The notes under the pieces are model-generated. The model saw only the letters and a program-made list of their open reading frames with translations, was not told the DNA's origin and did no database searches. A DNA stretch of 64,000 bases, taken from the NCBI RefSeq assembly GCF_005166025.1, contig NZ_CP028923.1, positions 496,001-560,000 of the forward strand, given 5' to 3'. The position numbers were made by a program, and so were the translations under genes. Of this stretch, positions 1 to 8,036 are shown piece after piece (the first letter of the stretch is position 1; every line of letters begins with the position of its first letter). Source of the DNA: Mangrovivirga cuniculi (GTDB lineage Bacteria; Bacteroidota; Bacteroidia; Cytophagales; Cyclobacteriaceae).

Positions 1-872
1 TGGGCATATTCTCTAATACCACCTAATACAAGATGACCGGTTTCAGCTTTAAGTCGACCCCTCATGCAGTCTGCAATTGATTTCGGCTGTTCAAATATTT
101 CTTTCAACATGAAATGTTCGAAACCACCTTTTTCAATTGCTTCAAGCTCCATATCCAAAGTCTGAATATATGGAGTCAGTGGAATATCCTCGATGTTTCG
201 GATATTTAGTTCTCCATCATTGATGACAGCAATTTCCTGGTCATTTAGATAAACAACTTCGTTAGTATATTCTACGATTGGTGTCGCATCTGAAGCGAGG
301 AAAAATTCATTTTCTCCTACACCGATAACTAAAGGACTTCCTTTTCGGGCAGCAATCAACTGACCTGGATTATCTTTATCCATCAGTACAATTGCATACG
401 CACCTACTACTTTACTCAAAGCAAGCCTCACTGCTTCCACAAGCGAGCATCCTTCTCTATTTCTAATATCTTCAATGAAATGAAGAAAAACTTCGGAGTC
501 TGTTTCAGACTTGAATATATGTCCTTTGCCTAAAAGGTCTTTTTTAAGTGAATCATAGTTTTCAATGATTCCATTATGGATCATTGCAAGAGAACTGGTA
601 CTATCAGTATGAGGGTGGGCATTTACATCGTTTGGTTCTCCATGTGTAGCCCAACGTGTATGACCAATACCTATATTTCCACCAAGGTCTTCGCCAGCGG
701 CAAAGTTTTCAAGATCAGCTACCTTGCCTTGTTTTTTGTATACATTAAGTTCTCCGTTTTTAGCAAGGGCAATTCCGGCACTATCATATCCACGATATTC
801 AAGTCTTTTTAGTCCCTTGATAATGACAGGAGCAGCTTCGCGCTCTCCAACATAAGCTACTATTCCGCACAT
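1..872 (-). CDS. glmS: Glucosamine--fructose-6-phosphate aminotransferase, N-terminal part (runs off window start)
   Basis: This is the 5' part of the enzyme that makes glucosamine-6-phosphate from fructose-6-phosphate and glutamine, the first step towards UDP-GlcNAc for peptidoglycan and lipopolysaccharide. The ATG at 870-872 gives MCGIVAYVGERE, which places the catalytic glutaminase cysteine at position 2 after Met removal. Further on are RLEYRGYDSAG-type residues and, at the window edge, RLKAETGHLVLGGIREYA, the linker before the SIS isomerase domains. About 290 residues are present and the SIS half lies outside the window. It is the last visible gene of a minus-strand run with a DUF4270 lipoprotein and a GT5-like protein, with 18 bases between it and the lipoprotein stop. 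No frame damage is seen. Confidence 0.96.
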   Translation of the reverse strand, partial: MCGIVAYVGEREAAPVIIKGLKRLEYRGYDSAGIALAKNGELNVYKKQGKVADLENFAAGEDLGGNIGIGHTRWATHGEPNDVNAHPHTDSTSSLAMIHNGIIENYDSLKKDLLGKGHIFKSETDSEVFLHFIEDIRNREGCSLVEAVRLALSKVVGAYAIVLMDKDNPGQLIAARKGSPLVIGVGENEFFLASDATPIVEYTNEVVYLNDQEIAVINDGELNIRNIEDIPLTPYIQTLDMELEAIEKGGFEHFMLKEIFEQPKSIADCMRGRLKAETGHLVLGGIREYA

Positions 873-890
873 AGTATGGTAATTATAATT

Positions 891-2363
891 TTATTCCTGT
901 AATATACTATAATATACTTTTAACTGAATCTTTTGCCGGTCACTTACAATTCGATTAAAAACGTTAGTTAACTGATGCTGTGACCCGACCATTAAAAGGT
1001 TATGCTCAGGTAATAAGTCCTGTGCTTCTGATTGTAAAAACATTGTTAAAGGTCTGGAATAAGTATTCAGATTAAAATTTAAAGGTCCAACGGGAGCAAA
1101 TAAATTATCTATTTCCTGCCCTCCCAGGGTTGGTGTACCTTCGTAAGGAGCATTAAAAACAAGCACTTCGTATGCTTGCTCTTCAAGAACACCAAGAGGC
1201 CTTATGAGAGTTGAATCCTGATCACTAAAAAACAAATTATTATTATTGCTTGCATAATAAAGACTTGGTTCTTGTGGAGGACCTATCAGATTATTTTCTT
1301 TTTCATCTTCTGCATCGGGTACATCATCGATAGAAATAGTCGCATGGTTTATTTGAAACCCTACGATTTCTGTACTATTGAGACTATCGACAAAACTTCT
1401 GTAATCAGTCAGGTCAAGTTTAGTTGCCAGACCAGTTATTGGCTGAATATATAAGTTGTCGTTTATCGGTGATCCTTCATAATTTTCGAATGCAGGAATC
1501 GTGGACAGATCAGTACCGCTTCTATCAATATTTAAGGCATTGTGATAATCGCCCACCGATTGGATGGTAAGATATACAGTAAATGCTTGAGAGGTTGAAT
1601 CATTAGAATCATTCCTGAAATAGAGAGTTATTCTCGGATTTCCAGTGTTATTTATAAAATAAGCTGCATTTTCCATCTCGTCAGGAACTATCGATAAACC
1701 TTTAAAAAAGTTTTTAAAAGAGGTTGTATCTGCAAAAGCTCCATTCTCCTTTTTGACCGCTTCGTCAAAAAGCTTTTGACCAAAATCCATTGACAGGTTA
1801 TAAGTAAGGTTAGCTGAAGTAACTATCTCATCTCCTGATTGAGTTGTGTCGGTTTCATCTATGACAACGCTTTCTCCAAGAATCGTCGGATCATATTGAA
1901 GGTGATCAGAAGTATATCTGAATAATCTTTCATCCGGATAAATTTCAGTTAACTCGTGAACTTTAAATCTGCCTGTCTCATTACTACTTGGGTCAAGCTT
2001 TTTCGATAGGGGGATGAACATTTTAATTGAGTCCAGAATTGATGTTTCGTCAAAACGGTCTTCAAAAGAGGATACCGCCGGAGGATTAGGACTGTAATAT
2101 CCTATGGACTCAATAGTTCCAAATAGCGGATCTATATAAGTTCCAATAGGTGTTTCCAGGCTCCTGCTAGTGATCACAGAATCAACTTGAACCTGTTTCA
2201 GGTCAAGGTCTATTGTTCTAACTAAAGTTTGAAGCCTTCCAATATTCTGGTCTATTTCCAGACCCACCTCTGTAGGGTCTTCACAAGCCGAAAAAAACAA
2301 AAGGGCCAGACATAATAATGCCGGCCCTTTAGTGAAAAAGTTTTTATTAAACTGCAAGTTCAT
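891..2363 (-). CDS. DUF4270 family lipoprotein
   Basis: Predicted exported lipoprotein of about 490 residues. I chose the ATG at 2361-2363 because it starts directly before a signal peptide (MNLQFNKNFF, then a hydrophobic LLCLALLFFSA stretch) with the lipidation cysteine at residue 27 (FFSAC-EDP). A longer in-frame extension up to 2453 would place a charged 30-residue segment before the signal peptide and lie inside the upstream gene. After the Cys there is a DPTEVGLEID segment typical of DUF4270 proteins of Bacteroidota. The function of the family is unknown. The body is rich in Asp, Ser and Thr and looks like a secreted beta-rich protein. The start overlaps the GT5-like stop codon by 17 bases, so the two are probably translated from one transcript together with glmS. 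Confidence 0.85.
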   Translation of the reverse strand: MNLQFNKNFFTKGPALLCLALLFFSACEDPTEVGLEIDQNIGRLQTLVRTIDLDLKQVQVDSVITSRSLETPIGTYIDPLFGTIESIGYYSPNPPAVSSFEDRFDETSILDSIKMFIPLSKKLDPSSNETGRFKVHELTEIYPDERLFRYTSDHLQYDPTILGESVVIDETDTTQSGDEIVTSANLTYNLSMDFGQKLFDEAVKKENGAFADTTSFKNFFKGLSIVPDEMENAAYFINNTGNPRITLYFRNDSNDSTSQAFTVYLTIQSVGDYHNALNIDRSGTDLSTIPAFENYEGSPINDNLYIQPITGLATKLDLTDYRSFVDSLNSTEIVGFQINHATISIDDVPDAEDEKENNLIGPPQEPSLYYASNNNNLFFSDQDSTLIRPLGVLEEQAYEVLVFNAPYEGTPTLGGQEIDNLFAPVGPLNFNLNTYSRPLTMFLQSEAQDLLPEHNLLMVGSQHQLTNVFNRIVSDRQKIQLKVYYSILQE

Positions 2364-3147
2364 TGTAAAGATCATAGTATGAATCAATGAGGGTTTCCTC
2401 GTTATTGATTTCTTTAATGTTTTCAGATTCAAAAAGTTTTTTGAGTTCTTCATTATAATTTTCCTCTGCTTTAATCACGACGTCCGCATAAGTGATTCCG
2501 GTTTTAATAAACCCTGCAAAATCACCTGTTTTCAGATGCTTTAATTTTTCGTCGTCAATATCAATCATCCTGGCTTTTTCAACAAGGTCTTCACCAAATT
2601 TATGCGTAAAGTTATTGTTATAAATTGTGAAAACGCTTTTTGCACCACTAAAAATAGGATCATTTTTATAAGTTGTTTTCAAATACATTGGAATTAAACT
2701 TGTGATCCAGTCATTGCAGTGAACAATGTCAGGAGCCCAACCAAGTTTCTTTACTGTTTCCAATACACCTTTGCAGAAAAAGATCGCTCTTTCGTCATTA
2801 TCTTCGAAAAACTTTTCCTGCTTATCATGGAAAACGCTCTTTCTATGAAAATAGTCTTCATTGTCTATAAAATAAACCTGAAGTTTCGCATTTGGAATTG
2901 AAGCCACTTTTATAACCAGTGGTTTTTCTTCGTCGCCGATAGAGATGTTAATCCCGGACAATCTTACAACCTCGTGTAATCTGTTCTTTCTTTCATTGAT
3001 TGTCCCAAATCTTGGCACCAAAATCCTGATCTCCATACCTCTTTCCTGCATTGCCTGAGGAAGTTTTCTGACAAAATCAGCTACTTTGGAGGTTTGTAAA
3101 AAAGGATTAATTTCGCTTGCAACATAAAGGATTCTAAGCTTCGACAT
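2347..3147 (-). CDS. Single-domain glycogen/starch-synthase-like protein (GT5 N-terminal domain only)
   Basis: About 266 residues. The N-terminus MSKLRILYVASEINPFLQTS matches the start of GT5 glycogen synthases (catalytic-domain motif with K-x-GG replaced here by QTSKVADF). HCNDWITSLIPMYLK resembles the conserved HAHDW region. The C-terminal GT-B Rossmann domain, which binds the nucleotide sugar, is absent, whereas true GlgA proteins have about 480 residues. The ATG at 3145-3147 is preferred over an upstream start because it begins the conserved strand. Short proteins of this kind beside panC are common in Bacteroidota, so this is probably a normal family form and not a decayed gene. Sugar transfer cannot be assumed: the acceptor half alone would not bind ADP-glucose in the usual way. 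It is divergent from panC and co-oriented with DUF4270 and glmS. Confidence 0.75.
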   Translation of the reverse strand: MSKLRILYVASEINPFLQTSKVADFVRKLPQAMQERGMEIRILVPRFGTINERKNRLHEVVRLSGINISIGDEEKPLVIKVASIPNAKLQVYFIDNEDYFHRKSVFHDKQEKFFEDNDERAIFFCKGVLETVKKLGWAPDIVHCNDWITSLIPMYLKTTYKNDPIFSGAKSVFTIYNNNFTHKFGEDLVEKARMIDIDDEKLKHLKTGDFAGFIKTGITYADVVIKAEENYNEELKKLFESENIKEINNEETLIDSYYDLYNELAV

Positions 3148-3184
3148 ATTTGTATTCAAGGATGGTTTTATTCTTTTCAAAACA

Positions 3185-3216
3185 CAAAAATACATTTTTT
3201 TCTGTTGTTTTTCAAA
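3185..3216 (-). promoter_or_regulatory. Bacteroidota-type promoter for the GT5-DUF4270-glmS run
   Basis: Read on the minus strand, a TTTG box (3216-3213) is followed after 20 bases by TATTTTTG (3192-3185), which fits the TTTG / TAnnTTTG consensus of Bacteroidota primary-sigma promoters. It lies about 38 bases upstream of the GT5-like ATG. Prediction from sequence only. Confidence 0.5.
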
Positions 3217-3234
3217 TAAATTATTAAGTTCACG

Positions 3235-3242
3235 TAAATTTG
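3235..3242 (+). promoter_or_regulatory. Candidate -7 box for the panC run
   Basis: TAAATTTG matches TAnnTTTG and ends 27 bases before the panC ATG. No convincing TTTG was found 19-21 bases upstream, so only the -7 half is supported. It would form a divergent promoter pair with the minus-strand boxes at 3185-3216. Confidence 0.35.
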
Positions 3243-3269
3243 CGGCTTATTATGCCAAAGCAAATTTAA

Positions 3270-4118
3270 ATGAAGGTATTTTCATCGATTGAGACATATA
3301 GTAGATGGTGGATGGCTCAGCCCAAAAATCAGACACTCGGATTTGTTCCGACAATGGGCGCCCTGCATCAAGGCCATGTCTCTTTAATTAAAGAATCTAA
3401 AAAACATTCGGACCTGACAGTCGCCAGCATTTTTGTCAATCCTACCCAGTTTAATGATCCGAATGACCTATTAAAATATCCAAGGACACCTGAGGAAGAT
3501 ATTGAAGCATTAAAAGAGGCAGGCTGTGATATTCTTTTCATGCCTTCAAGTGAAGAGGTTTATAATAACAGATATAACGTTTCTATTGATCCAGGGCCCT
3601 CAGCAGAAATTCTTGAAGGATCTTTCAGACCAGGCCACTTTAAGGGGGTTCTTCAAATCGTCAGTAAATTATTTAATATTATCAGGCCGGATATTGCCTT
3701 GTTCGGAAAGAAAGATCTCCAGCAATTGCAATTAATAAAGAAGATGGTATTATCTCTCAACTATCATATTGATATAATAGGAGTGAATACTGTCAGAGAA
3801 AAAACGGGCCTGGCAATGTCAAGCAGAAACGTGAGGCTTGACTCAAATGAACGAGATGAGGCGCTTCAACTTTACAAAAATTTGAAGATTGCCAGTCAAA
3901 TGTGGGAAAAAGGTGAAGAATTAGCTAAAATAAAGAGTGCAGTTAAAGAAAATTTTGGCAATTTTGGCTCTCTGAAACTAGAATATTTTGAAGCGGTCGA
4001 ACCAGAAGCGTTTGAAATCGTTAATTCTCGTGAAGACCTGAAAAGCCAGGTAGCATTTTGTGTAGCGGCTTATGTTGGAGATGTCAGGCTTATAGATAAT
4101 ATTGTAATTGATAATTAA
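3270..4118 (+). CDS. panC: Pantoate--beta-alanine ligase
   Basis: Catalyses ATP-dependent condensation of pantoate with beta-alanine to give pantothenate, the coenzyme A precursor. It has 282 residues, the usual size. The HxGH nucleotide-binding motif is at 33-36 (TMGALHQGH). [39 protein letters not shown] and the KMSKS-like AMSSRN follow in the standard order. It is the first gene of a dense plus-strand run: panD begins 5 bases after its stop, so the enzyme that makes beta-alanine is translated with the enzyme that uses it. There are no missing active-site residues. Confidence 0.97.
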   Translation: MKVFSSIETYSRWWMAQPKNQTLGFVPTMGALHQGHVSLIKESKKHSDLTVASIFVNPTQFNDPNDLLKYPRTPEEDIEALKEAGCDILFMPSSEEVYNNRYNVSIDPGPSAEILEGSFRPGHFKGVLQIVSKLFNIIRPDIALFGKKDLQQLQLIKKMVLSLNYHIDIIGVNTVREKTGLAMSSRNVRLDSNERDEALQLYKNLKIASQMWEKGEELAKIKSAVKENFGNFGSLKLEYFEAVEPEAFEIVNSREDLKSQVAFCVAAYVGDVRLIDNIVIDN

Positions 4119-4123
4119 ACGAC

Positions 4124-4471
4124 ATGCAACTCGAAGTACTTAAATCCAAAATTCACAGAGTAAAAGTGACACAGGCAGAACTTCACTATGTGGGAAGTAT
4201 TACTGTGGATGAAGATTTGATGGATGCTGCAAACCTAATTGAAAATGAAAAGGTTCAGATCGTAAATATAAATAATGGTGAAAGGCTGGAGACTTATGTA
4301 ATAAAAGGTAAAAGAGGAACTGGCGAAATTTGTCTGAATGGTCCGGCAGCAAGAAAAGTTCAGGTAGGTGATATAATTATTATAATTTCATATTGCATCC
4401 TCCCTTTTGAAGAAGCAAAAGACCATAAACCTGTATTGGTTTTCCCTGATCACAACAATAAGGCTAACTAG
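4124..4471 (+). CDS. panD: Aspartate 1-decarboxylase proenzyme
   Basis: Pyruvoyl-dependent decarboxylase that makes beta-alanine from aspartate for pantothenate synthesis. It has 115 residues, as expected. The self-cleavage site is intact: Gly24-Ser25 in [11 protein letters not shown], where Ser25 becomes the pyruvoyl group of the alpha chain. The N-terminal [15 protein letters not shown] and the internal [19 protein letters not shown] are family hallmarks. No PanM/PanZ maturation factor is visible nearby; in this phylum cleavage is probably autocatalytic (inference). It is followed after 2 bases by a TTG-started membrane protein. Confidence 0.97.
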   Translation: MQLEVLKSKIHRVKVTQAELHYVGSITVDEDLMDAANLIENEKVQIVNINNGERLETYVIKGKRGTGEICLNGPAARKVQVGDIIIIISYCILPFEEAKDHKPVLVFPDHNNKAN

Positions 4472-4473
4472 GA

Positions 4474-5541
4474 TTGACTAAGCAACGCATTAAATTTTTT
4501 ATTAATCTGCTGGTATCTTTCGGCCTGGCAGGATTGCTGTTTTATCTAAGTTATGATACGATAGAAACAGCTCCAGGCCAGTCTAAATCAGATTATATTT
4601 GGGGCTTATGGCAGGAAACGAATAAGCTGCCTTTATTTCTTTCTGGTGGTTTAATTCTTTTAAGCCACATGATCAGAGCAGAAAGATGGAAATTATTAAA
4701 TGCCCCACTCAATTATAAAATTTCTTTTTCTAATAGCTATCATTCGGTTATGTCCGGATATATTGTCAACCTTCTTATACCAAGAGGGGGTGAGCTATAC
4801 CGGTGTTATATGCTCAACAAGTTGGAAAAAGTGCCTGTTAATGTTTCAATCGGAACTGTTATAGCTGAAAGGGCCGCTGACTTGGTGTTTCTTCTCCTAT
4901 TAATAGGAACTTCGTTTTTCATTGAATTTGAAAAGCTTTTATTCTTTATAAAGGAGAGTAAAATTCTCGAATACGTTGGAGTTGGAAATTCCTTTTCATC
5001 AAACCTCTTATTTATTGCACTGGCGGGTATAGCTTTATTGTTTGTATTGATTTTTTTCGTTAAAAAAGTAAAACCGGATTTTTATAATAAGATTGCTGGA
5101 AAAATCAAGAATTTACTAATAGGCATAAGAGATGGAATTGGATCTATATTACGATTGGAAAAACGAGCACTGTTTATAATTTATAGTATCTTAATATGGG
5201 TTTTATACTATTTGATGACCTATGCTGTAATGAAGGCATTTCCTGAAACCAATCAACTGGGCCTCGTAGCAGCACTATCTGTTTTTACAATAGGAGGCAT
5301 AGCCATGACCTTACCACTACCGGGAGGAATTGGTTCTTATCATGTACTCGTACCCCTTGGATTATCGATACTATATCAAATTGATCAAAGTGAAGCCAAA
5401 GGGTTTACTTTTATTTTTCATTCTTTTTTAACTTTGGTGACCATTCTGGCAGGTTTTGTCAGTTTAATTTATGCCCAGATTAAAATTCACAGAAAAAATG
5501 TCAACGAAGTCGTCGAAGAAAATACTGTCCGATCGGAATAA
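4474..5541 (+). CDS. LPG-synthase-TM / flippase-like integral membrane protein (UPF0104 type)
   Basis: A 355-residue protein with about eight hydrophobic segments (for example near residues 9-25, 48-66, 125-145, 160-200, 235-260 and 310-345). The pattern, including NLLIPRGGELYRCYMLNK, ERAADLVFLLL and LPLPGGIGSYHVLVPLGL, is that of the lysylphosphatidylglycerol synthase transmembrane domain family. There is no soluble aminoacyl-transferase domain, so MprF-type lysinylation is unlikely. Related stand-alone proteins are thought to move lipids or polyprenyl-linked substrates. The start is TTG at 4474-4476, 2 bases after the panD stop, with no ATG nearby. Its 3' end overlaps the next gene by 44 bases, which implies translational coupling. 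The specific substrate is unknown. Confidence 0.82.
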   Translation: MTKQRIKFFINLLVSFGLAGLLFYLSYDTIETAPGQSKSDYIWGLWQETNKLPLFLSGGLILLSHMIRAERWKLLNAPLNYKISFSNSYHSVMSGYIVNLLIPRGGELYRCYMLNKLEKVPVNVSIGTVIAERAADLVFLLLLIGTSFFIEFEKLLFFIKESKILEYVGVGNSFSSNLLFIALAGIALLFVLIFFVKKVKPDFYNKIAGKIKNLLIGIRDGIGSILRLEKRALFIIYSILIWVLYYLMTYAVMKAFPETNQLGLVAALSVFTIGGIAMTLPLPGGIGSYHVLVPLGLSILYQIDQSEAKGFTFIFHSFLTLVTILAGFVSLIYAQIKIHRKNVNEVVEENTVRSE

Positions 5542-5986
5542 GGCCTCAGAAATTGTTGCAGGCTGGAAAAAAGCCGGTAATAAGGTGGTTTTTACAAATG
5601 GGTGCTTTGATCTGATCCATGCAGGTCACGTTGAATATCTTGAAAAAGCTTCTGAAAAAGGCGATAAGCTCATTATTGGATTAAATTCTGACTCCAGTGT
5701 AAGAAATATTAAGGGAAAGGAAAGACCCATAGTAAATCAGTATGCAAGGGCCAAGGTTTTAGCAGCTCTTGGTTTTGTTGATATGGTGGTTTTCTTTGAA
5801 GAAGACACTCCTCTTGAATTAATAATGTCTCTTAAGCCAACTACATTAATTAAAGGAGCAGATTACAATATTAGCAACATTGTTGGAGCAGATTTCGTAA
5901 TTGAGAATGGTGGTAAAGTAGAAACAATTGAATTAGTAGAAGGGTTTTCTACCACCAACATTATTGAAAAGATTAAAAGACTTTAA
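5498..5986 (+). CDS. rfaE2: D-glycero-beta-D-manno-heptose 1-phosphate adenylyltransferase (RfaE domain 2)
   Basis: A stand-alone nucleotidyltransferase domain of 162 residues corresponding to the C-terminal half of HldE. It makes ADP-heptose for lipopolysaccharide inner core. FTNGCFDLIHAGHVEYL carries the HxGH motif (residues 41-44), and LNSDSSVRNIKG and LIKGADY are standard. The start at 5498 (MSTKSSKK) is preferred; an upstream ATG at 5471 is also open. It lies within the end of the preceding membrane-protein gene. The kinase half (RfaE1/HldA) is not in this window, so it must be encoded elsewhere if the pathway is complete. The terminal KIKRL and overall length match other Bacteroidota proteins. 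Confidence 0.93.
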   Translation: MSTKSSKKILSDRNKASEIVAGWKKAGNKVVFTNGCFDLIHAGHVEYLEKASEKGDKLIIGLNSDSSVRNIKGKERPIVNQYARAKVLAALGFVDMVVFFEEDTPLELIMSLKPTTLIKGADYNISNIVGADFVIENGGKVETIELVEGFSTTNIIEKIKRL

Positions 5987-5998
5987 ACTCATAAAAAA

Positions 5999-6691
5999 AT
6001 GATCTGGATAATTTTTATCGTTTTTGGTATTATAAGTTTTGCAGTAAGCCAAAAACTGAAATCGAAGTTTAAAAAATATTCAAAGATTGGTCTTCAAAAT
6101 GGACTAACCGGAGCTGAAATCGCCAGACTAATGCTAGCTGATAATAACATTCACGATGTGAAAGTTACCTGTGTTCAGGGGGAATTAACTGATCATTATA
6201 ACCCTGCACATAAAACAGTTAATCTTAGTGAAGCTGTATATCATGGCAATAGTGCTGCATCAGCAGCAGTTGCTTCGCACGAATGCGGACATGCTGTTCA
6301 GCATGCAAATGCCTATAGCATGTTAAAAGTGAGGTCTGCATTGGTTCCAATTCAGAATGTTAGTGCTAAAATTCTCAATATAGTAGTTATTGCATCTATA
6401 TTCGGAGGCGCATTTTTATTTAACAGCTTTCCTTTTCAAAGCATATTATTGATCATCATTGGTGCTTATAGCGTAATGACCCTTTTTTCTTTAGTGACTT
6501 TACCGGTAGAATTTGATGCCAGCAAAAGAGCTTTAGCATGGGTGAAAAACCGAAACATTGTTACAACATCAGAATATGATATGGCAAAGGATGCTTTAAA
6601 GTGGGCTGCAATGACTTATGTAGTTGCCGCAATAGCCTCTCTGGTGACTTTGATGTATTATATTTCATTATTTTTGGGTTCAAGAGATTAA
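5999..6691 (+). CDS. YugP-family zinc metallopeptidase, membrane-bound
   Basis: A 230-residue protein of the neutral zinc metallopeptidase 2 (YugP) family. An N-terminal membrane segment (residues 2-17) precedes a short soluble region with the zinc motif HECGH at 94-98 (HExxH). Two or three further hydrophobic segments follow (about 125-165 and 205-227). An acidic residue in LPVEFDASKRA (about 170-180) is the likely third zinc ligand. The substrate is unknown; a role in membrane protein quality control is inference. It starts 12 bases after the heptose adenylyltransferase and is the last gene of the pan run. Confidence 0.88.
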   Translation: MIWIIFIVFGIISFAVSQKLKSKFKKYSKIGLQNGLTGAEIARLMLADNNIHDVKVTCVQGELTDHYNPAHKTVNLSEAVYHGNSAASAAVASHECGHAVQHANAYSMLKVRSALVPIQNVSAKILNIVVIASIFGGAFLFNSFPFQSILLIIIGAYSVMTLFSLVTLPVEFDASKRALAWVKNRNIVTTSEYDMAKDALKWAAMTYVVAAIASLVTLMYYISLFLGSRD

Positions 6692-6741
6692 AAGTATTAA
6701 ATTCGCTACCCTTCAATTAAGAACATTAATCTTACGTACGA

Positions 6742-7881
6742 ATGCAACTACAATTTACTGAAGAACAAATAGCTGTAAGAGACGCAGCACGTGATTTCGC
6801 ACAAAACGATTTATTACCTGGAGTAATAGATAGAGATACCAACCAGGAATTTCCTGCAGAGCAAGTTAAAAAAATGGGTGAACTCGGATTTCTGGGAATG
6901 ATGGTTGACCCTAAATATAACGGAGGAGGTATGGATACTATTTCATATGTCCTGGCAATGGAAGAAATCTCTAAAGTTGATGCTTCAGCAAGTGTTATCA
7001 TGTCTGTAAATAACTCTCTTGTATGCTGGGGTCTTGAAAAATATGGCTCTGAAGAGCAAAAGGAAAAATATTTAAAGCCTCTTGCATCCGGAGAAATAAT
7101 TGGTGCTTTCTGTCTGTCCGAGCCTGAAGCTGGTTCTGATGCAACATCTCAAAGAACGACAGCTGAAGATAAAGGTGATTACTATCTTCTTAACGGAACT
7201 AAAAACTGGATAACCAATGGTGGTAACGCTTCTGTTTATCTTGTTATGGCTCAAACAAATCCCGAACTCGGACATAAGGGAATCAATTGTCTTATAGTTG
7301 AAAAGGGAATGGAAGGATTCACTGTAGGCAAAAAAGAAGATAAATTAGGCATCAGAGGTTCTGATACTCACTCTTTGATGTTTCAGGATGTAAAAGTACC
7401 GAAAGAAAACAGAGTTGGCGAAGATGGCTTCGGGTTCAAATTTGCCATGTCTACACTCGATGGTGGAAGAATTGGTATCGCTGCTCAAGCTTTAGGTATC
7501 GCTTCGGGAGCATACGAGTTATCAATAAAATACGCGAATGAACGCAAGGCTTTTGGGAAAGAAATAGCAAAACATCAGGCAATTCAGTTTAAGATCGCTG
7601 ACATGGCGACAACGATAAATGCTGCCAGATGGATGTGTCTTGAGGCCGCTTACCAGAAGGACCAGGGACAAAATTATGCGCGGGCAGCCGCGATGGCTAA
7701 ATTGTATGCCTCTCAGGTAGCGATGGATGTAACTGTTGAAGCAGTGCAGGTACATGGAGGATATGGTTACGTTAAAGAATACCATGTAGAGAGATTAATG
7801 CGAGATGCAAAAATTACCCAAATCTACGAGGGCACATCTGAAATCCAAAAGATCGTTATTGCTCGAGATGTGCTGAAATAA
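6742..7881 (+). CDS. Acyl-CoA dehydrogenase, short-chain type
   Basis: A 379-residue flavoenzyme that oxidises acyl-CoA to trans-2-enoyl-CoA, passing electrons to ETF. It has the three-part fold: an N-terminal helical domain, a middle beta domain with FCLSEPEAGSDA and KNWITNGG (FAD contacts), and a C-terminal domain with RKAFGKEIAKHQ and the catalytic base in IYEGTSEIQ (Glu363, the position used by butyryl-CoA dehydrogenases). It stands alone, 50 bases after the protease gene and followed by an AraC-type regulator. A second, larger acyl-CoA dehydrogenase sits in the fad cluster at 23148. The small size and Glu position suggest short-chain or branched-chain substrates (inference). Confidence 0.95.
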   Translation: MQLQFTEEQIAVRDAARDFAQNDLLPGVIDRDTNQEFPAEQVKKMGELGFLGMMVDPKYNGGGMDTISYVLAMEEISKVDASASVIMSVNNSLVCWGLEKYGSEEQKEKYLKPLASGEIIGAFCLSEPEAGSDATSQRTTAEDKGDYYLLNGTKNWITNGGNASVYLVMAQTNPELGHKGINCLIVEKGMEGFTVGKKEDKLGIRGSDTHSLMFQDVKVPKENRVGEDGFGFKFAMSTLDGGRIGIAAQALGIASGAYELSIKYANERKAFGKEIAKHQAIQFKIADMATTINAARWMCLEAAYQKDQGQNYARAAAMAKLYASQVAMDVTVEAVQVHGGYGYVKEYHVERLMRDAKITQIYEGTSEIQKIVIARDVLK

Positions 7882-8002
7882 TGATAAAGTACAATTATAA
7901 CTTTCATTGTTTTCTTACATGACACATTAATCTGTAAAATTACAATTTGAGAGTTCAAGTATTTTTTTTACTTTGGTGCTGAATTTTTTAATAGATACAA
8001 TC

Positions 8003-8028
8003 AAAGGCGGTTTAAAACCCCGCCTTTT
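8003..8028 (+). terminator. Stem-loop just before the AraC-type gene
   Basis: AAAGGCGG (8003-8010) pairs with CCGCCTTT (8020-8027) around a 9-base loop, with a short T run. It may end transcription of the acyl-CoA dehydrogenase, but it sits 120 bases past that stop and only 9 bases before the AraC-type ATG. It could therefore instead be a leader structure controlling the regulator gene. Confidence 0.45.
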
Positions 8029-8036
8029 CAGGGCTT

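Noticed and set aside
2364-2453. Longer N-terminus for the DUF4270 lipoprotein
   Set aside because: It would put a charged segment before the signal peptide and lie inside the GT5-like gene.
2347-3147. GT5-like gene considered as a truncated pseudogene
   Set aside because: The size and neighbourhood are typical for Bacteroidota short GT5 proteins and the frame is clean.
8003-8036. Riboswitch before the AraC-type gene
   Set aside because: Only one simple hairpin; no conserved aptamer features are visible.
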